A stretch of 9,377 nucleotides of DNA, from positions 1 through 9,377 of the forward strand of contig CAIWVR010000265.1 of the NCBI GenBank assembly GCA_903916165.1. The letters are read 5' to 3'. Each line of letters opens with the position of its first letter. The first letter of the stretch is position 1. The notes beneath the pieces were generated by a model, which saw nothing but the letters and a program-made list of their open reading frames with translations, was not told where the DNA came from and did not search any database. Of the stretch, positions 1-6,586 are shown in pieces. This stretch comes from an uncultured Hyphomicrobiales bacterium. GTDB lineage: Bacteria; Pseudomonadota; Alphaproteobacteria; Rhizobiales; Beijerinckiaceae. A program made the position numbers and the translations under genes.

Positions 1-61
1 ATGATGAGGCCCAATCCCCTTTTATGCACGATTGTTCTCCCTCGGACCCACGCGAGCCTTG

Positions 62-90
62 TTGACAGGCGCTTTCTCAGCATAGTCTAG
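62..90 (+). promoter_or_regulatory. Possible sigma-70 promoter of the PQQ dehydrogenase gene
   Basis: A perfect -35 hexamer, TTGACA, lies at 62-67. The -10 is weak: TAGTCT at 83-88 (15-bp spacer) or TCTAGC at 86-91 (18-bp spacer). A start near 95-100 would give a leader of about 35-40 nt before the gene. The -35 match and its position between the window edge and the gene support this; the poor -10 limits confidence. The rest of 1-133 shows no clear gene. Confidence 0.35.
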
Positions 91-133
91 CCGCAAACGC
101 GGAAAAGCTGCGGGCATATTTATCGGGGGGACT

Positions 134-1912
134 ATGATGAGAAACAAGCTGCTCGGCCTGGCGGCCATTCTTATGTGTGCTGTTTCCATTGGCGCGTTAC
201 AGGCCGCCGAGTTCCGGCCTGTCACCGATGGCATGTTGCAAAAGCCCGACAGTGGCGACTGGCTGATGCTCAATCGCACTTATGACGAGCAGCGCTTCAG
301 TCCGCTTGACCAGATCAACAAGACGAATGTCGGGCAGATGCAGCTCGCCTTCGTACGGGGCCTGCCGTCTGGCACCAATGAATCGACGCCCATCGTGCAT
401 GACGGTGTCATGTTTGTCATCGCGCCCGGGGCCAGCATCCAGGCCATCGACGCCACCAACGGTGATCTGGTTTGGGAATATTTTCGAAATTACCCGAAGG
501 AAATGGCTGATTCGATCGGTGGCCCCCTGCTCTCGCGCAGCAAGAGCCTGGCGATCTACCAGGACATGATTTACTTCACAGCACCGGATGGCTTCGTCGT
601 GGCGATTGACGCCAAGACCGGAAAATTGCGGTGGGAGACAAAGGTCCATGATTTTCGTGACAGGACCCAGCATACTGGGGGCTTGATCATCGCTGACGGC
701 AAGGTCATTTCCAACCGCACCTGTGAGACACGCGTCGGCTGTTTTATCTCGGCGCTTGATGCCTCGACCGGCAAGGAATCGTGGAAGTTCTACAACACGG
801 CTGCTGAGGGCGAGCCTGGCGGCGACACCTGGGGCGATGTGCCAACGGAAAAACGCTCGGCGAGTTCCTGGGGATTGCCCGGCTCCTACGATCCTGCGCG
901 CAAGGCATTGTTCTGGGCCATCGCCAATCCCAAGCCATATACGCGCCTGAAGCGACATGGTTCCGCCACTGGCGTATCCGACAAGGCTCCAGCCGATCTC
1001 TATAGCAATTCAACCGTTTCACTCGACGTCGAGACCGGCAAGCTGAAATGGTACTACCAACATCTTCCTGGCGATGATTGGGACACCGACCATGTCCACG
1101 AGCGGACGCTGGTGCGCACCCGCATCGCTCCCGACCCGAAATTTGTGAAATGGATCAATCCCAAGGTCAAACCCGGAGAAGAGCGCGATGCAGTTATCGC
1201 CGTATCAGAGGGTGGAGGCATCTGGGTTCTGGATCAGGCCACAGGCGAATTCTTGTGGGCAACTCCGTGGCCGCTAGACGTGCCGAATTTCCAGATTGCC
1301 AAAATCGACGTCGATACGGGCCGCACGTACATTAATTATGATGCCGTGTTCAAGAAGGACGGCGACAAGACGCTAACATGCTTTTTCAACATTCGCTCGT
1401 ATTGGTCGACAGCCTATTCGCCTGTCACCAACTCCCTTTATATCCCCTACAACGACGCCTGCATGGAGGGGACGGCGCTCACCGAAAATGCCATTGGCTT
1501 CAGCAAGCGCAATGGCGTGATGCGGCCGGGCATCGACCCGAATGCCTTTCTTGGCATTTCCAAGGTCGATCTCACCACTGGGGAAATCAAGCGCATCTAT
1601 TCGCAGGCCGCGCCCGGCAATGGCTCGGCGCTGGTCACCGCCGGCAACGTTCTCTTCTGGGGAGACATGAACCGGCGCTTCCACGCATTCGACGCCGACG
1701 ATGGCAAGGTGCTGTGGGAGGTACCTCTTGGCGGCATGATAGAGACCAGCACGATCACCTATGCGGTGGCCGGGCGCCAGTATGTTGCCGTGATGACCGG
1801 CGACGGCCAGTCTGGTTCGGGCGGGCCTCTCGGCATGGCAAAAGACATTAAACCGCCGCGGGGACAGAACGCCGTTTACGTCTTCGCGCTGCCTCAGCCG
1901 AAATCGCCCTGA
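134..1912 (+). CDS. Exported PQQ-dependent alcohol dehydrogenase, probable lanthanide type
   Basis: This 592-residue quinoprotein should oxidise an alcohol (or aldehyde) in the periplasm and pass electrons to a cytochrome. Residues 1-24 form a Sec signal peptide (RNK, hydrophobic core, cleavage near ALQA/AEF). The body is an eight-bladed beta-propeller; six tryptophan-docking repeats of the A-x-x-G-x-x-x-W kind end at W114, W167, W217, W306, W375 and W528. By eye alignment to MxaF/XoxF, the metal and PQQ ligands are E198 (CETRVGCFISALD), N265 (IANPKPY) and catalytic D317 in DDWDTDH. D319, two residues on, is the extra ligand that marks lanthanide-dependent enzymes. There is no haem-binding CxxCH, so it is not a quinohaemoprotein. 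The vicinal Cys pair of methanol dehydrogenases is not found. A G-run at 125-130 is the ribosome site; it suits the second ATG (137) better than the first (134). The substrate is unknown. No PQQ synthesis genes or cytochrome are nearby. Confidence 0.93.
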   Translation: MMRNKLLGLAAILMCAVSIGALQAAEFRPVTDGMLQKPDSGDWLMLNRTYDEQRFSPLDQINKTNVGQMQLAFVRGLPSGTNESTPIVHDGVMFVIAPGASIQAIDATNGDLVWEYFRNYPKEMADSIGGPLLSRSKSLAIYQDMIYFTAPDGFVVAIDAKTGKLRWETKVHDFRDRTQHTGGLIIADGKVISNRTCETRVGCFISALDASTGKESWKFYNTAAEGEPGGDTWGDVPTEKRSASSWGLPGSYDPARKALFWAIANPKPYTRLKRHGSATGVSDKAPADLYSNSTVSLDVETGKLKWYYQHLPGDDWDTDHVHERTLVRTRIAPDPKFVKWINPKVKPGEERDAVIAVSEGGGIWVLDQATGEFLWATPWPLDVPNFQIAKIDVDTGRTYINYDAVFKKDGDKTLTCFFNIRSYWSTAYSPVTNSLYIPYNDACMEGTALTENAIGFSKRNGVMRPGIDPNAFLGISKVDLTTGEIKRIYSQAAPGNGSALVTAGNVLFWGDMNRRFHAFDADDGKVLWEVPLGGMIETSTITYAVAGRQYVAVMTGDGQSGSGGPLGMAKDIKPPRGQNAVYVFALPQPKSP

Positions 1913-1922
1913 ACAACAAACA

Positions 1923-1964
1923 GGCCTGCGTCAGATGCCTTAGCTCCGGCAAATGACGCAGGCC
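1923..1964 (-). terminator. Hairpin between convergent genes, likely terminator of the minus-strand operon
   Basis: GGCCTGCGTCA at 1923-1933 and TGACGCAGGCC at 1954-1964 are perfect 11-bp complements. A further 4-bp inner stem (TGCC 1936-1939 with GGCA 1948-1951) sits behind a GA/AA internal loop. On the minus strand the stem is followed by a T-rich run (CTGTTTGTTGTT, ending near 1911), which fits a rho-independent terminator for the TctC gene ending at 2018. On the plus strand the downstream sequence has no clear T-run at once, so termination of the PQQ gene is less certain. An outer pair, AACAAACAGG (1915-1924) and CCTGTTTGTT (1981-1990), is also perfectly complementary. Confidence 0.65.
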
Positions 1965-2017
1965 GCGATTGCCTTGAGATCCTGTTTGTTTGCCTCTTCG
2001 ATAAAGGCCATCAATCT

Positions 2018-3085
2018 TCAACGCGCTGGATTTTGAGGGGTTACGACCTTGCCGCGCAAGGCTGCCTTGATCGTCTCAACAAGTTCGGGAGGCGCGGCAT
2101 ACATTTTGGTCAGAGCATCCTGCAAGACCTCTCCGCTCAACGCCTCAATGTCAATTTTAACACGGTTGGCTTCTGCCACGAGATCGGCGCCATTCATGGT
2201 CTCCATGAAAGCTTTCCGCAATTCAGCGACCCGGTCCGGCAAAACATCGGGGGCAACGACATAGGGGCGCCCGAAGGCCGCCTGACTGTAAAATAGCTCA
2301 AGAATTTTTCGTTGCTCTTCGGTTTTGGCAAAGTCACGCACCAGCGGCACGCCCATGCGATCAAGTCCCGGATAGCCCACGTTCGATTCTTGCACCAGAG
2401 GCTTGACCAAATTATTCTTGAACCATTGCGGATAGGTGACGGCAACGCTCGACCACGTTTGCCCGCAAGCGCCCTGCACTTCGCCACTTTCAAGCGCAAG
2501 ATTGATTTCTCTTGTCCCAGGATAACCTGTGACAACTTTGAATTTTACGCCGAGCAGATTGCGGAGCAGAGTTGGATAGTCGCGCGTACCTGCACCCTCA
2601 CCACTGGCACCCAGAATCAATTCTTTCTCGAAGGCGTCGGACATTGACTTGACGGGGGCATCAGTTCGCACCAGACACACATAGGCATCGCTGTTTGCAT
2701 TGCCGATATAATTGAACTTCGCTGCATCATGCGTGCTGCGCTTGCCTTCACCAAACAGCGGATCCACGACAGCGCCCATAAACAGGGCACCCATCACCGT
2801 GCCGTCTTTTGCTGCAACATTGTAAATATAGGCAGCAGCGACATTCGACCCTGCCCCCGGCATGTTTTGAACGACAAATGCCGGAGTCCCCCGAATATGC
2901 TGACCCATGTAACGCGCGATCAGGCGTGCATACAGGTCATATCCACCGCCTGGAGGCGACCCGACGAGAATCGTGATCGTCTTTCCCTTATAAAATGACA
3001 TGGGTTCGTTTTCAGCGCTCGCATCCGTGATGATTGCGCCGAGAAACAAAAAGGGCAGAAGAACAATCCTCCAAAGCATCAACAT
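2018..3085 (-). CDS. TctC/Bug-family periplasmic substrate-binding protein (copy 1)
   Basis: This 355-residue exported protein belongs to the tripartite tricarboxylate transporter receptor family, whose members bind small carboxylates or related solutes in the periplasm. A signal peptide covers residues 1-24 (hydrophobic core LLPFLFLGAII, cleavage after DASA). Family hallmarks are the loop GSPPGGGYD (42-50), QNMPGAGS (73-80) and AAKDGT (91-96), which in solved Bug proteins line the ligand pocket. A second conserved stretch, VTGYPGTREINLALESGEVQG, marks the middle of the other lobe. The length is slightly above the usual 320-330, mostly from a longer C-terminal tail. GAGGA five bases upstream of the ATG supports the start. 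It is the last gene of the minus-strand series, 249 bp after the TauD-like gene. No TctA or TctB membrane partner is in the window, so it may be an orphan receptor. The ligand cannot be predicted. Confidence 0.93.
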   Translation of the reverse strand: MLMLWRIVLLPFLFLGAIITDASAENEPMSFYKGKTITILVGSPPGGGYDLYARLIARYMGQHIRGTPAFVVQNMPGAGSNVAAAYIYNVAAKDGTVMGALFMGAVVDPLFGEGKRSTHDAAKFNYIGNANSDAYVCLVRTDAPVKSMSDAFEKELILGASGEGAGTRDYPTLLRNLLGVKFKVVTGYPGTREINLALESGEVQGACGQTWSSVAVTYPQWFKNNLVKPLVQESNVGYPGLDRMGVPLVRDFAKTEEQRKILELFYSQAAFGRPYVVAPDVLPDRVAELRKAFMETMNGADLVAEANRVKIDIEALSGEVLQDALTKMYAAPPELVETIKAALRGKVVTPQNPAR

Positions 3086-3148
3086 CTTTATCCTCGCTTA
3101 AGGGACCTGAATTTTCAAACTGTGATCGCTGGCTATGAACCATTCAGA

Positions 3149-3167
3149 CATGATCAAGCAAATCATG
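3149..3167. promoter_or_regulatory. Perfect 6-7-6 dyad upstream of TctC copy 1, possible operator
   Basis: CATGAT and ATCATG flank a 7-base centre (CAAGCAA), giving a 19-bp dyad about 64 bp upstream of the binding-protein start. It lies in the 249-bp gap 3086-3334, which otherwise holds no convincing gene or promoter. Its right part resembles a sequence in the gap before the TauD-like gene at 4226-4239. The size suits a dimeric repressor site, but no regulator is present in the window, so this is only a candidate. Confidence 0.3.
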
Positions 3168-3334
3168 CGCCAAGAAGAAAATCTCGTGCACCAAGGCTCT
3201 GTCTGCACAACCAAAGGCTCCGCATTCGCTGACCATTTCCATGTCAGAGCCTGTCAGGAACCGGAGCCACCCACTCGGATAAAGCGGGAGACACACCTGT
3301 ATCCTCGGGCAAGACAAAGGTCTGGCAATTCACC

Positions 3335-4189
3335 TCACATCGGCTTCTCGCCCAGCATCGTGACCCGCCGCAGCAAGCGACGCTCCTCGGGTCCAAAATC
3401 AGACCGTGCATGCAGCACGCAACGATTGTCCCAGAGAACAATGTCGCCGACCTGCCAGACATGCGCGTAGACGAATTCTTCTCGCTCCTGATGATCGAAC
3501 AAATATGTCAGCAGTTCTTCGCTGTCATCAGCGCTCATTCCCTCAATGCTCGCGGTCATGAGGCGATTGACATAGAGCGCCTTCCGCTTTGTCACCGGAT
3601 GTGTCCGAACGATTGGATGAACAGCCGATGAGACGTCTCCCCTGCTGAAAGTGCCGCGCGTCTCTCCATATCCATAAGCGTTCAGAGCACGCATGTCCGC
3701 GAGGCGGGCGCGAACATCTTCAGGCAGTGTTTCATAAGCATGATATGCATTCACAAAGAGCGTGTTTCCGCCCTGAGACGGGATCTCCATGCCGTAGAGC
3801 ATTGTTGCTGAACAGGGCTTTTCCTGATGACACTGGTCCGTATGAAAGTGCATCTCCCCGTCGGGATGGGCCCCGATCAACTTTCCATCTTCACGAATGT
3901 TCGAAATGAACATCACTGCATTATTCGTCTTGCTGTGATGTGGCTTGATAAATTCACTCCGGCTCAAGGGACCGAAGATTTCCGCAAATCGGACCTGCTC
4001 ATCCTCGTTCAGGTCTTGTCCGCGCAACAACAGCACGGATTTTTCGTGCCAGACGTCAAGGAGTGCCTGCGCGACCTCCCTGGAAAGTTCCTTCGCGACA
4101 TTGATCCCCTGGACCTCGGCACCGATGATAGCGGTGAGATCACGGGTCTTCAAATTCGGTGAAGCTGTATTCTCGATACTGGAGCTCAT
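3335..4189 (-). CDS. TauD/TfdA-family Fe(II)/2-oxoglutarate-dependent dioxygenase (complete copy)
   Basis: This 284-residue cytoplasmic enzyme should couple decarboxylation of 2-oxoglutarate to hydroxylation of a substrate. In relatives this releases sulfite from taurine (TauD) or cleaves the ether of aryloxyacetates (TfdA). The whole fold is present. The iron triad is H116-x-D118 (in MHFHTDQ) and H260 (in WDNRCVLH). R271 and R275 sit 11 and 15 residues after the distal His, matching the 2-oxoglutarate-binding arginines of TauD. The N-terminal part has the usual IGAEVQGINV and LLLRGQDL segments. Length is normal for the family. The start is preceded by GGGAGAG about six bases away. Its C-terminal third is roughly half identical by eye to the partial dioxygenase at the right edge, so the two are paralogues. 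The substrate is unknown; the neighbours suggest an organic acid pathway rather than taurine use. Confidence 0.93.
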   Translation of the reverse strand: MSSSIENTASPNLKTRDLTAIIGAEVQGINVAKELSREVAQALLDVWHEKSVLLLRGQDLNEDEQVRFAEIFGPLSRSEFIKPHHSKTNNAVMFISNIREDGKLIGAHPDGEMHFHTDQCHQEKPCSATMLYGMEIPSQGGNTLFVNAYHAYETLPEDVRARLADMRALNAYGYGETRGTFSRGDVSSAVHPIVRTHPVTKRKALYVNRLMTASIEGMSADDSEELLTYLFDHQEREEFVYAHVWQVGDIVLWDNRCVLHARSDFGPEERRLLRRVTMLGEKPM

Positions 4190-4213
4190 TTTGCTCTCCC
4201 TGGTTGGTTGCGC

Positions 4214-4245
4214 GTGCGTAATTCGTCAAGCGAATGATGACGCAC
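4214..4245. promoter_or_regulatory. Imperfect hairpin or operator upstream of the TauD-like gene
   Basis: GTGCGT (4214-4219) pairs with ACGCAC (4240-4245), and ATTCG (4221-4225) pairs with CGAAT (4231-4235) around a 5-base centre. The two stems are separated by an asymmetric bulge (A against GATG). It starts 25 bp upstream of the dioxygenase start codon, inside the 171-bp gap 4190-4360. It could be a leader hairpin near the ribosome site or a protein-binding dyad; the sequence does not decide between them. Confidence 0.35.
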
Positions 4246-4336
4246 CTTGAAAGTGGTACTGAGACGATCTGTCATCGACAAGATTACACACGGCCAAGGC
4301 ACGCGCCCAGCCAAAAATTTCAGTCCCCAAAACTGA

Positions 4337-4364
4337 CTGAGCGCCTTGCAGATCAGACGCTCAG
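4337..4364 (-). terminator. Weak hairpin at the stop codon of the two-domain cupin gene
   Basis: CTGAGCG (4337-4343) and CGCTCAG (4358-4364) form a 7-bp stem with a 14-base loop. The right arm includes the cupin stop codon. On the minus strand it is followed after four bases by TTTT only. It might cause partial termination before the TauD-like gene, but the stem is short and the T-run poor. Confidence 0.25.
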
Positions 4365-5377
4365 CGCAATCGTTCACGTTGGCGGACGATTTTCCCGGCT
4401 TCGATAGGATCACCGGATTGATCGTAAATCCGTGTGCTGGTGAAGCCTTCCGGCCAGGCGGCCGTCATCCAAAGCCTGATGCTAAAGCCAATACGCAGCT
4501 GCTTGATGGGGTTGGGATTGTCGTTCATGTGCTGATGCTCCCACATGGCCGGAGGAACATAGAGCACATCACCTGCTTTCCATGGGATGCGTTTTCCCTG
4601 CATTTCCGTATAGCCCTCGCCTTCAATCGCATAGACGACGGCCTCAAGATGCTTGTGGCGTCCGCTCTGATGATAGGGAGGCTCAATCCATTGATGCGTG
4701 ACTGCAACACAATTCGTTCGAAAACCATTCTTCGGAACCGCAAGATATTGCAAGAAGTCATGTTGGTTTTTTGTTGCTGCAATTTGTCCCTGCGGATTAT
4801 ACGCATTATCGTCGGGACCGAGGTCCTTGTTGCTGGGTGCCTGCTCAATATGGATCGTCGCCCGGTCCCCGTTGGGATAATATTGGCTCACCTCGGGAGG
4901 GACCGCCGCAATCATACCTGGATCGTTGGGACCGCACGTTTCAATCTGCTGGATCCGGGCGACACGAAGAAAGGCTTCGAGATCAAAGGACATGCCAGAA
5001 ATATAGAGAACCGGAATGTTTGACGTGTTGAAGTGCTGATGCTCTGCCCAGAAAGGGATCTGGATCGTGGAACTCTTGTGCCAGTCAAAACGCTGGCCAT
5101 TGATGATGCTGAACCCTTCACCTTCCAGAATATGCATGGATTCTTCGCCATGGCGATGCTTGCCAGTATGCCAGCCAACAGGAATTTCTGCCTTGAGCAC
5201 GTTGCTGCCCATTGTCGTAAAGCCGAGTTCGTTGGCAACCATTAACTTGACCCGCACATCCTGCGGCGTGGACACCCATGGAATATCAGCATCCCGAGCA
5301 ACTGCCTGGCATTGCTGCAGTTGATCCTGAAGCCGGTTGGGCGTGTCCAGCCATGCGTCATAGAAGTTTTTCGCCAT
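4361..5377 (-). CDS. Two-domain cupin protein, gentisate-dioxygenase-like fold, possible metal-dependent dioxygenase
   Basis: This 338-residue cytoplasmic protein is a bicupin. Cupin 1 has motif 1 as H74-R-H76 with E79 and motif 2 as P108-x4-H113-x3-N117. Cupin 2 has H241-K-H243 and P276-x4-H281-x3-N285. Each domain ends motif 1 with EGEG. Both domains therefore keep the histidine metal triad, unlike many bicupins in which one site is lost. Bicupins of this size include gentisate and related ring-cleaving dioxygenases, but the overall sequence is not clearly any of these, so no substrate is named. The reading frame stays open 25 codons further upstream (to 5452). The chosen ATG (MAKNFYDAW) has an AAGGGAAA ribosome site just before it, and the upstream extension is arginine-rich and unlike a cupin N-terminus. 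It lies 90 bp after TctC copy 2 and 171 bp before the TauD-like gene. Confidence 0.88.
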   Translation of the reverse strand: MAKNFYDAWLDTPNRLQDQLQQCQAVARDADIPWVSTPQDVRVKLMVANELGFTTMGSNVLKAEIPVGWHTGKHRHGEESMHILEGEGFSIINGQRFDWHKSSTIQIPFWAEHQHFNTSNIPVLYISGMSFDLEAFLRVARIQQIETCGPNDPGMIAAVPPEVSQYYPNGDRATIHIEQAPSNKDLGPDDNAYNPQGQIAATKNQHDFLQYLAVPKNGFRTNCVAVTHQWIEPPYHQSGRHKHLEAVVYAIEGEGYTEMQGKRIPWKAGDVLYVPPAMWEHQHMNDNPNPIKQLRIGFSIRLWMTAAWPEGFTSTRIYDQSGDPIEAGKIVRQRERLR

Positions 5378-5467
5378 CGGAGTTTCCCTTATCCTTCGAC
5401 ATTGGCGATCTCGCTGTCGGACCGCACATGTCCAAAATGCTTCCTGATCCATTTCCTGACGCTGGCC

Positions 5468-6490
5468 TCAGGGCCCGCCCAGAATTCCCTGCAAGCGCTT
5501 GACGTCGCCAGGCGACGCTTCATTCACGATTGCAATCACCTTTTCCACACCCAGATGGTCGACTGGCTCGATCGGAATGGAGAGCTTATCCGCCTCGGCG
5601 AGAAGATCCGGGTCCTGGGTCATCATGATGAATGCGCGACGCATCAATGCGAGACGATCCGCTGGAACTCCAGGCGGCAGCGCCACCGGACGAGCAACAC
5701 TTTTGGGTGCGAAGTACAGAGCCAGCAAATCGCGGTCACTTTTTGTCTTCGTGAAATCAAGAGGCGTTGGAATGTCCGGCAGGTCTATGTCTCTCTGCAG
5801 GCCCAATTGCATCAACACACGGGCGGAATCCTTGGATACCAAACTGGGATTTCGCTTTACATTGGACAAGGACAGATCGACGACGCCCTGGACTTCGCCC
5901 CGTTCCATGGCGAGCAACACATCCGTGATGCTTTTATACCCTGAGACGATTTTGATGCGCGTGCCGAGAACCGCATTGAGGACCCTTGGTGTCATCTCGC
6001 TATCATTGGCGGCGCCGGCCCCGCCGACAATGACCTCACGGGTCAACAAATCTTGCGCATTGAGGACCGGTACATCGCGCCACACCAGCATGACACCGGG
6101 TTCGCCAGCCAGGCTTCCGAGCCAGTTCATTTTTGTGACGTCAAAAAGGACGTTTTCACCAATCAACGCTTTGGCTGTCAGCGCTGTTCGCTGCAAAAGA
6201 GCAATCGTCGAACCGTCTTTGGGTGCCATGCTATAGAAACTATTGGCTGCGACCAGGCCGCCGGCACCAGGAACATTTTGCACGATGACCCCGGGAGCAC
6301 CGGGGATATGACGCCCCAGATGACGGCTCATCAAACGCGCTTGCGCATCATAGCCGCCACCCGCGGCAGACCCAACAAGAATGGTAACCTTCTTTCCCGC
6401 GAAGACATCCCCGGGACCCGGTTGCGCAGCGACTGCTCCAGAGATAAGCAGAACAGCCAAAACTGACCCAAGTTTTGACGCTATTTTCAT
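5468..6490 (-). CDS. TctC/Bug-family periplasmic substrate-binding protein (copy 2)
   Basis: This 340-residue exported receptor has a signal peptide at 1-22 (KIASK, core VLAVLLISGAV, cleavage after VAA/QPG). The pocket motifs are GSAAGGGYD (40-48), QNVPGAGG (71-78) and APKDGS (89-94), followed by the middle-lobe segment VSGYKSITDVLLAMERGEVQG-like sequence. Length is normal for the family. AGGAG seven bases before the ATG fixes the start. It differs from copies 1 and 3 around the pocket: GSAAGGG rather than PPGGG, and the region corresponding to TWSS/YWSS in the others reads DLSLSNV. It may therefore bind a different ligand. It sits between the two cupin genes, after a strong intergenic hairpin that could affect its expression. 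No membrane subunits of the transporter are nearby. Confidence 0.92.
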   Translation of the reverse strand: MKIASKLGSVLAVLLISGAVAAQPGPGDVFAGKKVTILVGSAAGGGYDAQARLMSRHLGRHIPGAPGVIVQNVPGAGGLVAANSFYSMAPKDGSTIALLQRTALTAKALIGENVLFDVTKMNWLGSLAGEPGVMLVWRDVPVLNAQDLLTREVIVGGAGAANDSEMTPRVLNAVLGTRIKIVSGYKSITDVLLAMERGEVQGVVDLSLSNVKRNPSLVSKDSARVLMQLGLQRDIDLPDIPTPLDFTKTKSDRDLLALYFAPKSVARPVALPPGVPADRLALMRRAFIMMTQDPDLLAEADKLSIPIEPVDHLGVEKVIAIVNEASPGDVKRLQGILGGP

Positions 6491-6534
6491 CGCCCGTCTC
6501 CTGAGCTAAATGTCATGCGCTCGTCAAATCGCGT

Positions 6535-6562
6535 GTTTCAGGTGGCCACCGCCACCTGAAAC
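6535..6562 (-). promoter_or_regulatory. Perfect 12-bp intercistronic hairpin between the small cupin and TctC copy 2
   Basis: GTTTCAGGTGGC (6535-6546) and GCCACCTGAAAC (6551-6562) are exact complements around a 4-base loop (CACC; GGTG on the transcript). No T-run follows on either strand, so a standard rho-independent terminator is unlikely. Its place between two genes of one series, 45 bp before the binding-protein start, suits an mRNA-stabilising or processing hairpin. Partial termination is also possible. Confidence 0.6.
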
Positions 6563-6586
6563 TCTCAGCCCCAAGGCCGACGTAAC

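Noticed and set aside
1..90. A 29-codon plus-strand frame from the left edge
   Set aside because: It is short, has no ribosome site in view and resembles nothing known. It could be the end of a gene to the left, but nothing supports that.
197..958. A 253-codon open frame on the minus strand
   Set aside because: It lies wholly opposite the PQQ dehydrogenase gene, has no recognisable domain, and reflects codon bias of the real gene.
3086..3180. Possible minus-strand promoter before TctC copy 1
   Set aside because: Several TTG-containing -35-like hexamers occur, but none has a reasonable -10 at 16-18 bp spacing.
3194..3252. Inverted repeat AGGCTCTG and CAGAGCCT in the 3086-3334 gap
   Set aside because: The arms are only 8 bp and the loop is 43 bases, so a stable structure is doubtful and chance is likely.
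3135..3470. A 111-codon plus-strand frame covering the gap before TctC copy 1
   Set aside because: It overlaps the 3' end of the TauD-like gene on the other strand, its composition is unlike a folded protein, and it shows no domain.
5378..5452. A 25-codon upstream extension of the two-domain cupin frame
   Set aside because: The ATG at 5377 has a good ribosome site and begins a normal cupin N-terminus. The extension is arginine-rich and has no clear ribosome site.
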